This document shows, in pieces, positions 24,817 to 31,673 of a DNA stretch of 64,000 nucleotides. The stretch lies in assembly GCA_963824085.1 (NCBI GenBank), contig CAWGNT010000011.1, positions 12,889 through 76,888 on the forward strand. The letters run 5' to 3'. Positions within the stretch are counted from its first letter, which is position 1. Every line of letters starts with the position of its first letter. The DNA comes from JARRNE01 sp963824085. Lineage in GTDB: Bacteria > Pseudomonadota > Gammaproteobacteria > Chromatiales > Chromatiaceae. The notes under the pieces were generated by a model. The model had not been told where the DNA came from. It saw only the letters and a program-made list of their open reading frames with translations, and searched no databases. Position numbers and translations under genes: made by a program.

Positions 24817-24886
24817 GAGCCGGATGAGCGGAGACGTTCACGTCCGGTTCTGTGAGCGCCCGGAGGGGAGGTTCCTCCGGGCGACT
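24817..24886 (+). ncRNA. Group II intron domains V and VI
   Basis: GAGCCGGATGAGCGGAGACG and the pairing strand GTTCACGTCCGGTTCTG form the 34-nt domain V hairpin with its AGC-type catalytic base segment. The following GCCCGGAGGGG/TTCCTCCGGGC hairpin is domain VI, which carries the branch-point A. This is the ribozyme core of the intron and confirms its orientation. Confidence 0.85.
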
Positions 24887-25095
24887 CGACTCTTAAGTAC
24901 CTCTATCCGAAACTCGATGGCAGCGAAACGGACCTTGTGCGCTGCGACCACGAGGGGAGAACTTTCGAATTTTGGCGGGAGTGCATCGGTACGGGACGCG
25001 GAGCCCGTCACTGGGTTTGCCGCTCCGGCAAGGCGTTTTTGAGTTCCGCCGGAGTTCCGCCAAATGGCGAGTTCCGGCGGAACTCCGGAACTTGA
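24886..25095 (+). pseudogene. C-terminal fragment of an unknown protein after the intron
   Basis: Right after the intron an open frame without a start reads LKYLYPKLDGSETDLVRCDH, then EGRTFEFWRECIGTGRG and RHWVCRSGKAF. Its composition is protein-like. It runs on into the GAGTTCCGCC repeat and stops at 25093. It does not continue the RYADD motif seen before the intron, so the 5' and 3' flanks no longer belong to one gene. Identity unknown. Confidence 0.35.
25041..25085. repeat. Inverted repeat GAGTTCCGCCGG ... CCGGCGGAACTC
   Basis: Perfect 12-bp arms separated by 21 bases, with an additional GAGTTCCGCC inside. The same motif forms another inverted repeat on the other side of the IS1595 element at 26269-26309. 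Confidence 0.75.
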
Positions 25096-25147
25096 AACTG
25101 GATGAAAGAATTGTTTATCCGTGCGCAATCCACGAGTTAAAAAACTT

Positions 25148-26247
25148 GGCTCTTATTGGATTCCAGGTTGCTCAGTAAGAAAGAGTTGAAGCAAGGAATC
25201 CATGAGCCTTTTGCCTCGCCGTCTCGCGTTGTGCACGAACTCGAAGAATCCAAGATACTCGGGCAGTGATTCCTGAGAGATGCCACGATGCGGCCTTAGC
25301 CAGGAACGCAGCAAGGACCAAAATCCTTCCATGCTGTTCACATGCACCTCATGGAACCCATCGCCGTCGTCGTCGCGAGCGTATTCGCCATGGCTGTGAC
25401 AGACGGTTTGATGCCTGTAGCCCCACTCCGGCAAACGATTATAGATGTCATATTCATCGGTGTAGACCAAGGTCCCGGGTGCAATCGTCGATTGAACCAG
25501 CGGCATGATGGTTTTCTGCTGGACGTTTGCCAGCATCCGAATCACAACCTGTCCACCGCGCTGAATCATCCCGAAGATGGGCGGTTTCTCTTTCGCCAAC
25601 GTACCGCGCCCACGCGCCCCTTTCAGGCGGTTGCGCCGCCCCTTACGCCGTTTTTTTTTACTGCCGCGGGGTGTCCCTTGTGCCCAGCAACCACATAGAC
25701 CTCGTCACATTCGACCTCCTCAGCGAGTTTCCCCTCCGGCTTGCGGGCGACTACCCCTTGGCGTAGTTGGTGTGTCATGCGTTGAGCATCGCTCGGATTC
25801 AAATCCAGCTCGTGCGCGATCTGACGGTTGGAGAGGTTCAACCCCATGAAATACAGGCAGAGAATCCAAACGTGCAGTGGCTGATGATGCCCTTCGAAGA
25901 TCGTGCCTGTGAGGTCATCGAAATACCGGTCACAGGTTCGACACCGATAGCGCTGACGCTCCGCCTGGGTTTCATCCCGGCCATTCTTAGCCACCGTATC
26001 GGCTCCACAATGCACACACCGCACACCCTCGGGCCAGCGCATCTCACGAACGGTCTCAAAACACTTGGCATCGTCTACGATTGCCCGGATGTTCAGTACC
26101 TTATGAACCTCTTTACCCTGCTGTTTCATTCCCGGACCTCCTGGGCGATATTTCCCAAGAGACCCTACAGAAAATGATCCTCGATGTCTAGTGGAAGCAT
26201 CCAGAATATTCACATTCTTGCGACCAACCTGGAATCCACTAAGAGCC
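25148..26247 (-). mobile_element. IS1595-family insertion sequence, complete, 8-bp duplication
   Basis: 1100 bp with inverted repeats GGCTCTTATTGGATTCCAGG (25148 on) and, reverse complement of the right end, GGCTCTTAGTGGATTCCAGG. The 8-bp duplication AAAAACTT lies exactly outside (25140-25147 and 26248-26255). Contains one transposase gene in two overlapping phases. Confidence 0.93.
25153..26129 (-). CDS. IS1595-family transposase in two phases joined at an A9 run
   Basis: The first phase (26129 down to 25623) starts MKQQGKEVHKVLNIRAIVDD after AGGAGGTCCGGGA. It holds a zinc ribbon (VRCVHCGADTVAKNG...YRCRTCDRYF) and the first Asp in VECDEVYVVAGHKG. The second phase (to 25153) holds LVYTDEYDIYNRL and HVNSMEGFWSLLRSWLRPH with the catalytic Glu. 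The shift needed is -1, and the phases overlap at nine consecutive A on the coding strand (25651-25659), a classic slippage site. The fused protein would be about 325 residues, normal for the family. Either programmed slippage or a one-base mutation explains it. Confidence 0.82.
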
Positions 26248-26255
26248 AAAAACTT

Positions 26256-26628
26256 TTTTCGTTCGGTAGAGTTCCGCCGCCGGAACTAAACAAAACTCCG
26301 GCGGAACTCGTAAATATGTTTAAAATCCTGGTGTTAGGAGTTCCGGCAGTTCCGTCCCCCCTAAAGGGGGGAGGGGCCGCGTAAGCGGCGGCCCCCCTGC
26401 CTCCTCGGGATTGGCACAAGCAACGCCCGCGGAAAAACCTCTCTTTCACGGCGATCACTCGCGGGCCACAGCGGGTAGATAATCGGGGGCGCCGCGCATA
26501 GTCCAACGCTACCCGTTACGCAGGGTGCCGCGGCGCCGTCTATTCGCCCCCATGGTAGACTCACCAGTGCGGTCCGTCTTTACGAATATCAGGAGAATGC
26601 CATTAAGACGGTAGTCCACGTACTGCTA
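26256..26628. other. Non-coding stretch with hairpins before the VasI-like gene
   Basis: Contains the GAGTTCCGCC inverted repeat, the perfect hairpin CCCCCC-TAAA-GGGGGG (26356-26371) and GCCGC-GTAA-GCGGC (26377-26390). No gene seen. The composition changes here from GC-rich to the AT-richer phage-like block. Confidence 0.5.
26269..26309. repeat. Inverted repeat GAGTTCCGCC ... GGCGGAACTC
   Basis: 10-bp arms with CGGAACT and ACTCCG extra matches between; related to 25041-25085. Further GAGTTCCGG occurs at 26338. Confidence 0.7.
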
Positions 26629-27333
26629 ATGTCGGCTCTCTTAGCAAACGCGGCGTTGGGCGCGGAGAAGACCGCGCCGGCGACCAACGACCCCGCCGCG
26701 ACCCCGCTGTCAGTATGCGACAGCATAACCGACGATAGACTCCAGCTTGCGTGCTTCGATAAGCAGGCGAATCCGCTTAACGCGGAACACGCCGTGTGCG
26801 TCCGCATGACCAATGATTCGCTGCGACTCTACTGTTTCAAACACCGCCACCGTGTGCTGCTGGACTTTCAGTCTCAGCTGAAGGCGCTCGGAGTTGTACA
26901 AGGCCCCGGCAAGTGGGAAGGGCTAACGAAGACGTCGCCTATTGATGATAGTCTTAATGTCTCTATCCTCGTAAAATCCGAACACAATATCGAATCCGGA
27001 TATAACGTGGTTTGGCCGAAGTTAATTATAAGATGTAAAGAAAATGTAACGAATGTCTACGTTATTTGGAACCTTTATCTCGGCCTCGATTCTACTAAAA
27101 TGCTAACGCGCTTCGATAAGGAGCCGGCGCGCACATCTACTTGGAGCATGTCCACCGGCAATAAAGGCGTCTTCGTACGAGGGAGCAATATAGAGTTTAT
27201 TAAGCAAATGATGCGTCACAATAGGCTTCTTGTCCGAATAACACCCTACGGTGAAAACCCGGTCATGGCGACGTTCGACATTCGTGAGCTTGCCGAAGCG
27301 ATTAAACCGTTGCGTAAGGCGTGCCATTGGTAG
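26629..27333 (+). CDS. VasI-like secreted protein (type VI secretion-associated family)
   Basis: 234 residues as drawn. The C-terminal two thirds carry the VasI pattern: KWEGLTKTSPIDDSLNVSIL, LIIRCKENVTNVYVIWNLYL, STWSMSTGNKGVFVRGSN and RLLVRITPYGENPVMATFDI then RELAEAIKPLRKACHW. The N-terminal part has paired Cys (SVCDSITDDRLQLACFDK, a common VasI prefix). A signal peptide seems to begin before the ATG: in-frame upstream codons read KTVVHVLL, and an AGGAG sits six bases ahead of an ATT at 26602, so translation may use that rare start. VasI-like proteins also occur outside type VI loci, including in prophage regions; no other type VI gene is near. Confidence 0.75.
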   Translation: MSALLANAALGAEKTAPATNDPAATPLSVCDSITDDRLQLACFDKQANPLNAEHAVCVRMTNDSLRLYCFKHRHRVLLDFQSQLKALGVVQGPGKWEGLTKTSPIDDSLNVSILVKSEHNIESGYNVVWPKLIIRCKENVTNVYVIWNLYLGLDSTKMLTRFDKEPARTSTWSMSTGNKGVFVRGSNIEFIKQMMRHNRLLVRITPYGENPVMATFDIRELAEAIKPLRKACHW

Positions 27334-27701
27334 ACAACCAAGAAAAGCACTCTGTCTAGTCCAAGATGCCTTCGCGCCGAACGTTGTGGGCAGGGTGTCT
27401 GCACACTTCTGGTAGCTGCGGTCATCCCGGCGGGAAGCAAGCTTAAGCGCACCGTGCCGGAGGGGCGCTAGAACAACCAGAATGTTCCCACTACCGTGAT
27501 TGCGCGCAAGGAACTGCACCCAACCGGGTGTTTGAGAAAAGAATGGGGGTAGGGGCGTCAATCACAATTTCAAATCAATCCGTCGAGCGTGGCGGGACCT
27601 CGCTGATCAGACGGATCAAGATCGGGATTTTTTGTATAGGTATACAGTGCTAATGCTGGTAGACCGGGGGCAGAGTGGGGGAGGAGTAACCCCGTTTTAG
27701 G
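27334..27701. other. Non-coding stretch
   Basis: No credible gene on either strand. The only notable item is a LexA-like palindrome at 27632-27647. Confidence 0.5.
27632..27647. promoter_or_regulatory. LexA-like palindrome TTGTATAGGTATACAG
   Basis: Fits the SOS-box layout (C/T)TGT-N8-ACAG with an AT-rich, palindromic centre. No gene starts within 50 bases downstream on the plus strand; on the minus strand the next bases are also gene-free, so a target is unclear. Confidence 0.35.
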
Positions 27702-28082
27702 TTACGGACACTTCGATCCATTGACATAGATGCTCCATTCCCGCGGTAGACACATGTCTCCGTAAAGCATCTTCGTGGACTGGTCGCACAGGGTCGCATC
27801 AGCCCCGGGCGCCGTATCGGCCCACATATGCACCGTCCGCGTCGTTCGGCCAACGTTGCAAGAGATGCTCGGAAGCTCGTCACGAAGTGCGCGACAGAAC
27901 ACCTCGGCAATGCCGTTGGGATCTTTGGCGCAAGCATCTTTAAATGTCGGTTCGGCACGCGCCGGACGCGAAGTCTCAGCGACGGACCCTTCCCCTGTCT
28001 TCGGTCCCGCGCACTGCCTCGACCAGAACACGTATGCGAAAACAATTGCGCCTACGAAAAGAGTGAGGGGAAGAGTGTTCAT
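27702..28082 (-). CDS. Membrane-anchored small Cys-containing protein, unknown
   Basis: 126 residues from MNTLPLTLFVGAIVFAYVFW, start fixed by AGGATATCGAG before the ATG. A single N-terminal membrane helix is followed by a periplasmic part with seven Cys (for example QCAGPK, ACAKDP, VFCRALRDELPSISCNVG, TLCDQ, DMCLP, SKCP), which suggests disulfides. The residues 60-126 (VFCRALRDELPSIS...VHMWADTAPGADATLCDQ...YVNGSKCP) look like a compact secreted domain. No family recognised. Its codon use is AT-richer than the ICE genes, as for its neighbours, and it is divergent from the head cassette. Confidence 0.6.
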   Translation of the reverse strand: MNTLPLTLFVGAIVFAYVFWSRQCAGPKTGEGSVAETSRPARAEPTFKDACAKDPNGIAEVFCRALRDELPSISCNVGRTTRTVHMWADTAPGADATLCDQSTKMLYGDMCLPREWSIYVNGSKCP

Positions 28083-28284
28083 CTCGATATCCTGTCCTTT
28101 CCGCGTATCAGATAGTCGTCTGAACAACTAATAGGAAATATATCATCTCCTGTGCCACGAAGACAGCGCGGGCGGTCCCTCCGAGTCGTCGCTTGATGCC
28201 TCGGGGGGATGTCTCTTTTGACACTATTCAAAGCCGCCCAAATTTGGCCCCCTCTGGGCATCATTCCTATTTCGATGCCCGACA

Positions 28285-28737
28285 ATGCGCCGCGCTCACG
28301 CCCTACTCACTCTCAAAACCGCTGATACCGGCGATCAGCGCCGCTTAGTCGGTACCGCCTCCACGCCAGAACTCGATAGACAAAACGATGTAATCGAGCC
28401 CACCGGGGCGATCTTCCAATTGCCGATTGCGCTATTGCGATCACACAATAGCGACGAACCCATTGGTTCAATCAACCAGATAAGTATCACCGGTAACGGC
28501 ATTGAGATAGACGCTACGATTGGCGAATCCGGTATCTCCGAAAAAATCGACGAGACCTACAACCTAGCAAAAGCCAGTTTAATGCGCGGCCTGAGTTTAG
28601 GCTTTATACCGATTGAATATGAGCCGATCAATCCAGACAAGCCGTGGGATGGGCTCAAATTTACGCGATATGAAATCGTTGAAATTTCGCTGGTAAGCGT
28701 TCCTGCTAATAGAAGTGCCACGGTTTCACTTGTATAA
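28285..28737 (+). CDS. HK97-type prohead protease
   Basis: 150 residues, normal for a short S78-type prohead protease, which cleaves the capsid scaffold during head maturation. Family marks: TASTPELDRQNDVIEP near the start; the catalytic triad candidates His54 (LRSHNSDEPIG), Ser104 (MRGLSLGFIPIEYEP) and Glu133 (YEIVEISLVSVPANRSA). The terminal EISLVSVPAN motif is diagnostic. It is the first gene of the head cassette; the capsid gene starts 32 bases after its stop. No terminase precedes it, which is unlike complete phages. Confidence 0.88.
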   Translation: MRRAHALLTLKTADTGDQRRLVGTASTPELDRQNDVIEPTGAIFQLPIALLRSHNSDEPIGSINQISITGNGIEIDATIGESGISEKIDETYNLAKASLMRGLSLGFIPIEYEPINPDKPWDGLKFTRYEIVEISLVSVPANRSATVSLV

Positions 28738-28768
28738 AGCTCTTGATCTACTTGCAGAGGATGTAGAA

Positions 28769-29078
28769 ATGCCTGACCCTGTGATTAACGACCCCGAGAA
28801 TCCGAATCCTGCGCCGTCGATTGAACATACGCGCGAAGTCCCTTCGGCCGCTCCTGTTATTCACACCGAGCAACGCAGCTATTCGTTGTCTCGCTTGATT
28901 CGCCACATCAGCGGCGAAGGTGATATTGACATCGGACTGGAGCGCGAAGTATCGCAAGAGCTTCGTATGCGGCATCTCCGCGTTAATCCGCTTAGTGAAC
29001 GACGCGGATTCAGCGTTCCGTTATCGCTGATATTCACCACGAAGCAAACGGGCGGAGCAAGCGGCGCTAATGCCAATG
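28769..29078 (+). pseudogene. HK97-type major capsid protein, N-terminal part, cut by ISKra4
   Basis: Starts MPDPVINDPENPNPAPSIEH. The region up to residue 100 (scaffold/delta-like N-terminus plus SLSRLIRHISGEGDIDIGLE and NPLSERRGFSVPLSLI) is read in one frame until ISKra4 enters at 29079 in GANAN. With the element and one 9-bp duplication removed, the frame continues at 30826 into VLTTEDLRRDM, giving a 383-residue capsid protein, a normal HK97-fold size. Confidence 0.88.
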
Positions 29079-30816
29079 GGGTGCAACCCGTCGTCCGCGC
29101 CCGCTACGCGGCGAGTGGCTGGCTGAAATCCGCATCGTTGGCGGCATATCCCGGGTACAGGCGCCGGGATTCGTGATCGATGCGAAACGCGGTGAATTCC
29201 TCCCAGAGGCCGCTCAGGTAGATACAACGCATGTCCAGCATAGCGCGGGCGCCGGAGATGACCCAGCGCATGCCGGAACGTTCCATGCGGTCTTTGACGA
29301 CACACCGGCAGGCCCCTTCGATGACACCGGAGGCGATGGGGAAGCCGTGCTCGAGGTAGGCGTCGTAGGCCATACGATGGGCATTGTTGCGGAAGTATCC
29401 ACAGATACGCTCCAGCGTCTCGCTGCGCTTACCCTTGAGCTTGTGGTGCGTGCCGAGCCAGCGCAAGGCGTGGATCACGGCGGCGATCTCGCCGTGGAGC
29501 ATGCGTCGGGCCTGCGCTTTGACGAAGGCGCGGGCGGCGTCGCTGCCGGTGGGATGGAACAGGAACGCGGCCTGCCACAGGTAACCGATGGCGTGGAGCA
29601 GATCGAGGATCTCGGTGACCTCGGCAAGCTCCTCGGGCAGGTAGTCCCAGCCTGCTTTCCAGAGCGAGTCCTGGCCGTCCATGAGCAGGACGACCTGCTT
29701 GTTGCCCTCGGGGTTGCGCTGGGTCATCTGCTCGGCCAGCCAACCGAAGATCGCTTGAACTTGCGGCTCGGTCGAGTCCATGTCATCGCGCTGCAAGGCC
29801 GCCCGGACATACTTGAAGCAGGGCTTGGGGCGTGACGGTGGCTGCTCGGGGGGCGATGCCTCAAACAGGGCATCCAACACCTGCTCGGGTGTGCGAACGA
29901 ACGGGTCCACTGTATAGGCCGCCCCGAGCAAGGCCATTTTCTTGGTTCCGGCACGCATCCCTTCCGTGGCGGGAGGCTCGGCCCCCGTGGGTGCTTGGCC
30001 GCCACCGCGCATCGCAACCCCCTTGCCGTCAGCCGTGCAGACCAGGATCTCCCCTTCCTGCGCCGCCGCCGGGATCGGGCGCTCTTCCCAGAAATCCCCG
30101 ACCGCCGTGGCCATCTCGCGCTGGTTGCGCTCCAGGGTGTGCACCGATTGGCTAAAGCCGAGGATCCGGGCAAGTGTGGCGCTGACCGTCGCATAGGGCA
30201 TCTCCACCGCCAGGTGCTGATCCCAGTCCTGCAGCAGGTACGAGCTCTTGCCCCGCGGTAGCCCGAGACGTTCATCCAGCGGGACCGCCTCGATCTTCTG
30301 GCCCTCCCGCGTCCCGTAGACCGCCCGCATCAGCTCGAACAGACCGAACACGTTCTGGATTTCACGTCGATGCAAGTCAACGAGCCGACGCACCTCGCGG
30401 CCATCCTCCAGGACGATCCGCTCCCCCGCATCGCCATCGCCGAACAGCTCCAACCAGGCCCCGAAGATGCTGCGACCCAGTTGCAGCATCCGCTCCCACA
30501 GCCCCGTCTCCACTTCATGCGCCGTTCGCCCTTGTTGGAACGCGGTCTGCACAAACCCCAGGATCTTTGCAAATTCCTCCAACAGGGCCTGGCTCTTGAT
30601 CTCGCTCGTGACGTCGTTCATGCTCTTCATCGTGGGCTCACCGGTTGACTACACCTAACTTCCCGCCATAGCTTGGCGGGAAGGAGCCCCGTTGTCTAGT
30701 CCGCTCTTTTCGAGCCTGTCTTTACGCTCCCGAATAGGCCGCTCGCGACGGGTCGCCCCCTTGCACCAGTCGACGATGACTCAATGGGTTGGATGCGCGG
30801 AAGGCGGGTTGCACCC
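29079..30816 (-). mobile_element. ISKra4-family insertion sequence, copy 2, complete, 9-bp duplication
   Basis: 1738 bp from GGGTGCAACCCG to CGGGTTGCACCC (terminal inverted repeats). The 9-bp target ATGCCAATG is duplicated at 29070-29078 and 30817-30825. Contains one transposase gene. Its right 922 bases match copy 1 at the window start. Confidence 0.95.
29104..30630 (-). CDS. ISKra4-family transposase, complete
   Basis: 508 residues. Core motifs: the first Asp in ILVCTADGKGVAMRG, the second in VVLLMDGQDSLWKAG, and Glu in FPIASGVIEGACRCVVKDRM followed by ERSGMRWVISGARAMLDMR, all typical of ISKra4. The N-terminal 130 residues are helical and probably bind DNA. Start MKSMNDVTSE; a 10-bp hairpin (30659-30683) lies in the 5' leader about 30 bases upstream and may damp read-through expression. 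No frameshift; the element looks active, in agreement with its undamaged target duplication. Confidence 0.94.
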   Translation of the reverse strand: MKSMNDVTSEIKSQALLEEFAKILGFVQTAFQQGRTAHEVETGLWERMLQLGRSIFGAWLELFGDGDAGERIVLEDGREVRRLVDLHRREIQNVFGLFELMRAVYGTREGQKIEAVPLDERLGLPRGKSSYLLQDWDQHLAVEMPYATVSATLARILGFSQSVHTLERNQREMATAVGDFWEERPIPAAAQEGEILVCTADGKGVAMRGGGQAPTGAEPPATEGMRAGTKKMALLGAAYTVDPFVRTPEQVLDALFEASPPEQPPSRPKPCFKYVRAALQRDDMDSTEPQVQAIFGWLAEQMTQRNPEGNKQVVLLMDGQDSLWKAGWDYLPEELAEVTEILDLLHAIGYLWQAAFLFHPTGSDAARAFVKAQARRMLHGEIAAVIHALRWLGTHHKLKGKRSETLERICGYFRNNAHRMAYDAYLEHGFPIASGVIEGACRCVVKDRMERSGMRWVISGARAMLDMRCIYLSGLWEEFTAFRIDHESRRLYPGYAANDADFSQPLAA

Positions 30817-30825
30817 ATGCCAATG

Positions 30826-31667
30826 TTCTGACCACCGAAGACCTGCGCCGAGATATGTTGCTGGAGGTCGATGACGCAATCAAAGCGCAACTGTTTGCTG
30901 GTCGCATTGGCGCTCAAACGCTTACAACCAACGAGATGACAATAAGGCTTCCGACTGTCACGTCTAAATTAATTGCTGAGGTCGTCGCGCAGGACGGTTC
31001 TCTAACTGAAGCAGACGAACCGACGTTTGACGAAGTGTCGGTAAGCCCGGTCACAATGGGATGCCTTGCTTCGATCCTCCGAAGTGCAATGTATACGGGA
31101 TATGCGGACCGGGTTATTGCCGATCAGATCCGCAATGCAATTGTCGAGAAGTCCGATAGCGTTATTCTCGGACCGACAGGCGGGGCACCGACTCCTGAAG
31201 GAATATTGGACACCGACAACAGTACGGCCGCGACGGAAACGACAATCACACTCGACGATACGGCATACGAAAGCGCGATTGCGATCAAAGATGAGCTTGG
31301 TGCATACCTACAAACCGAGCAACTCGGAACCTGGGCGTTGTATCCCGCGCACATCGACTCGCTCGGTGGGGTTATCAAAGGCACCGGATTAACTGTTCCG
31401 GTTATCCAGAACAGTATGCTCGCCGATCGCCCGGTTGTGGGATCGTATGCTCTGCCGTTGTCAACGTCAGATCGCGTTGGCTTGTATGGCGACTTTTCGA
31501 TGTGTTACTTTGTTATCTTCGGCGAGTCGATCGACCTTTCGGCGAACCCGTATGGCGCAACGGATTGGGCAAGGGGTTCGACGCAGCTTCGTTCGCTGAT
31601 GGATTTTAACTTTATCAGCGGCGATCCGTCGCGCATACTTTCGTTCGTTACCGCAGCAGCCGCGTAA
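30826..31667 (+). pseudogene. HK97-type major capsid protein, C-terminal part
   Basis: Reads VLTTEDLRRDMLLEVDDAIK, AQTLTTNEMTIRLPTVTSKL, EADEPTFDEVSVSPVTMGCL and ILGPTGGAPTPEGILDTD, then the typical capsid end DRVGLYGDFSMCYFVIFGES, GSTQLRSLMDFNFISGDPSR and FVTAAAA. The P-domain and A-domain patterns of HK97-fold major capsid proteins are clear. It joins in frame to 28769-29078 once ISKra4 is removed. In its present state the cassette cannot make a full capsid subunit. Confidence 0.88.
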
Positions 31668-31673
31668 CAACCG

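Larger units (their letters stand above)
18596..24890 (+). mobile_element. Group II intron, interrupted by two further mobile elements
   Basis: The 5' end is best placed at GTGTGCC (18596), matching the GUGYG rule. About 500 nt of structured RNA lead to a maturase-reverse transcriptase ORF. The 3' part has a recognisable domain V (24817-24852) and domain VI hairpin (24856-24885). The ORF is split at 19565 by a serine-recombinase element and at 22546 by an IS1595-family element. With these removed the intron would be roughly 1.9 kb, a usual size. The exact 3' splice point (about 24890) is uncertain. Confidence 0.82.

Noticed and set aside
25041..26350. CRISPR-like array made of GAGTTCCGCC units
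   Set aside because: Units are inverted as well as direct, spacing is irregular, there are too few, and no cas gene is present.
26629..27333. Type VI secretion locus
   Set aside because: Only the VasI-like gene is present; no sheath, VgrG, Hcp or ClpV gene anywhere in the window.
28715..28768. Earlier ATG for the capsid gene, overlapping the protease end
   Set aside because: In frame but within the protease gene and without a binding site; the ATG at 28769 is preceded by GAGG and a normal capsid N-terminus.
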